Below are positions 32,208 through 32,959 of a DNA stretch of 32,959 nucleotides, piece by piece; the stretch's first letter is position 1, and every line of letters begins with the position of its first letter. Under the pieces are notes generated by a model. The model searched no databases, was not told where the DNA came from, and saw only the letters and a list, made by a program, of their open reading frames with translations. The stretch spans positions 1 to 32,959 of the forward strand of contig NZ_JABXFD010000316.1 of assembly GCF_013372625.1 (NCBI RefSeq). Direction: 5' to 3'. A program made the translations under genes and the position numbers. Source of the DNA: Actinomadura sp. BRA 177. Its GTDB lineage: Bacteria; Actinomycetota; Actinomycetes; Streptosporangiales; Streptosporangiaceae.

Positions 32208-32735
32208 TCAGCGCGGCGCGGTCCGGCGGCGCAGTTCGCGGGGGCTGACCCCGAACCGCTGCCGGAACGCGTGGCTGAGCGCGCTCGCCGAGGAGAAGCC
32301 CGTCGCGTGGGCGAGGTCGGTGATGGTGACGTGCCGGTAGAGCGGGTTGCGCAGCCGGTCCCGGACGAGCCGGAGCCGCTCCTCGCGGATCAGCTCGCGC
32401 GGCGTCGTCCCGGCCCGCTGCAGGGCGAGCTGGATCTGCCGCAGCGACCAGCCGAGGTGCTGCGCCATCGCGGTGCCGGTGAGGCCGGGGTCGGTGGCGT
32501 GCTCGCGGACGTACCGGCGCACGACCGTCTCCACCTCGGCGAGATGGCCGGGCGCGGGCGGGCGCCCCCGGCCCGCGACGATGAGGCACAGCAGCTCGGT
32601 GATCCGGTCGCAGGCGGCGTCGAACTGCGGCGCGGAGAGCGTGTCGCGCTCCTCGCCGACGGCGCGCACCATGTCGGCGACGACGCGGCCGAGGCCGGCG
32701 CGGACGAGGACGAGGACCGCGAGGCCCCGGCCGGC
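32208..32735 (-). CDS. AraC-family regulator, C-terminal part (5' end missing)
   Basis: The C-terminal 100 residues are a standard AraC/XylS DNA-binding domain: GLTGTAMAQHLGWSLRQIQLALQ, then ITDLAHATGFSSASALSHAFRQRFGVSP. Upstream, LGRVVADMV and FDAACDRITELLCLIVAG match the linker of the AraC-binding-like group. Beyond about 32735 the frame stays open to a GTG at 32912, but there its third-position GC falls and it becomes Gly/Arg/Gln-rich, while the opposite strand shows near-perfect coding bias. I therefore end the supported part at about 32735 and treat the gene as truncated by a rearrangement or assembly join. The missing part would be the N-terminal sensor domain of about 150 residues. Confidence 0.75.
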   Translation of the reverse strand, partial: AGRGLAVLVLVRAGLGRVVADMVRAVGEERDTLSAPQFDAACDRITELLCLIVAGRGRPPAPGHLAEVETVVRRYVREHATDPGLTGTAMAQHLGWSLRQIQLALQRAGTTPRELIREERLRLVRDRLRNPLYRHVTITDLAHATGFSSASALSHAFRQRFGVSPRELRRRTAPR

Positions 32736-32959
32736 CGGCACGGCCACAGCTCGCTGCCGCAGGCCACCGGCAACGCCGGGTGCTACCTCACCCTCTCCCT
32801 GGAGGTGCTGGACGCCCAGCTCAGCTTCGACGGCGTCATCCGCGCGTTCGCGACCCGCACCGACCCGCTCGTAATCGCGCTGGGCCTCGGCACCGGCCCC
32901 AGCTACCACCACTCCCTCACCCTCTCACTGCTCAGCAAGCGGCCCCCGCACCCGTACGC
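32736..32959 (+). CDS. Partial coding sequence of unknown function, cut by the window end
   Basis: The plus-strand frame with codons at 32742, 32745 and so on has about 97% GC at third positions and no stop to the window edge. It reads GHSSLPQATGNAGCYLTLSL at about 32742-32801, then EVLDAQLSFDGVIRAFATR, then TDPLVIALGLGTG and a Ser/His/Leu-rich end. No start codon is visible in frame, because the sequence upstream belongs to the AraC gene on the other strand. I do not recognise the family. It is probably the inside of a gene brought here by the join at about 32740. Confidence 0.5.

Overview
The window is high-GC actinobacterial DNA. Third codon positions are almost all G or C, GTG and TTG starts are common, and there is an F420-type oxidoreductase, an AfsR-like STAND/TPR protein without a SARP domain, and many secreted proteins with actinobacterial signal peptides. 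I would guess Streptosporangiales, for example an Actinomadura-like genus, but this is inference from gene content only. No rRNA, tRNA, IS element, CRISPR array or origin was seen.

Layout. 11-412: a DUF5954-like protein. 471-1724: a secreted esterase. 1872-3407: a berberine-bridge-type FAD oxidase. 3446-11869: a complete type II Wadjet (JetABCD) anti-plasmid SMC operon read leftward, with overlapping start and stop codons; its JetC carries a 17-copy 21-bp minisatellite. 12048-12542: a secreted cysteine-containing protein whose promoter overlaps a perfect 14-bp palindrome. 13016-14556: an F420-type oxidoreductase and a diiron ferritin-like protein. 14782-16769: two small peptides sharing one leader motif, then an M50 membrane protease with a PqqD-like N-terminal region. 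16986-17972: a second, paralogous secreted esterase. 17969-19192: a GAF/SpoIIE-type phosphatase.

19485-22989 is a tight operon of a 2-oxoglutarate/Fe(II) oxygenase, a SAM methyltransferase and a carnitine-acyltransferase homologue. 22990-24854 holds an ABM-domain membrane protein and an alditol-oxidase-like flavoprotein. 24981-29563 holds a STAND NTPase with TPRs, an APH-fold kinase-like protein and a degenerate class III cyclase-like protein; the STAND and cyclase proteins carry the same short GDxVxG[DN]KI tag. 29752-31099 is a secreted papain-like protease with a membrane-anchored partner. 31131-32108 is a LysR regulator. The right end shows an AraC regulator whose 5' part is replaced at about 32740 by coding sequence on the opposite strand, which looks like a rearrangement or an assembly join.

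The best candidates for an undescribed system are: (1) the twin-peptide plus M50 protease operon, which looks like a minimal RiPP or processed-peptide locus; (2) the oxygenase/methyltransferase/carnitine-acyltransferase operon, whose chemistry would fit an O-acylated hydroxy-betaine; and (3) the STAND/kinase/cyclase-like group joined by a common tag. These functions are inferred from gene content and none is proven by the sequence.
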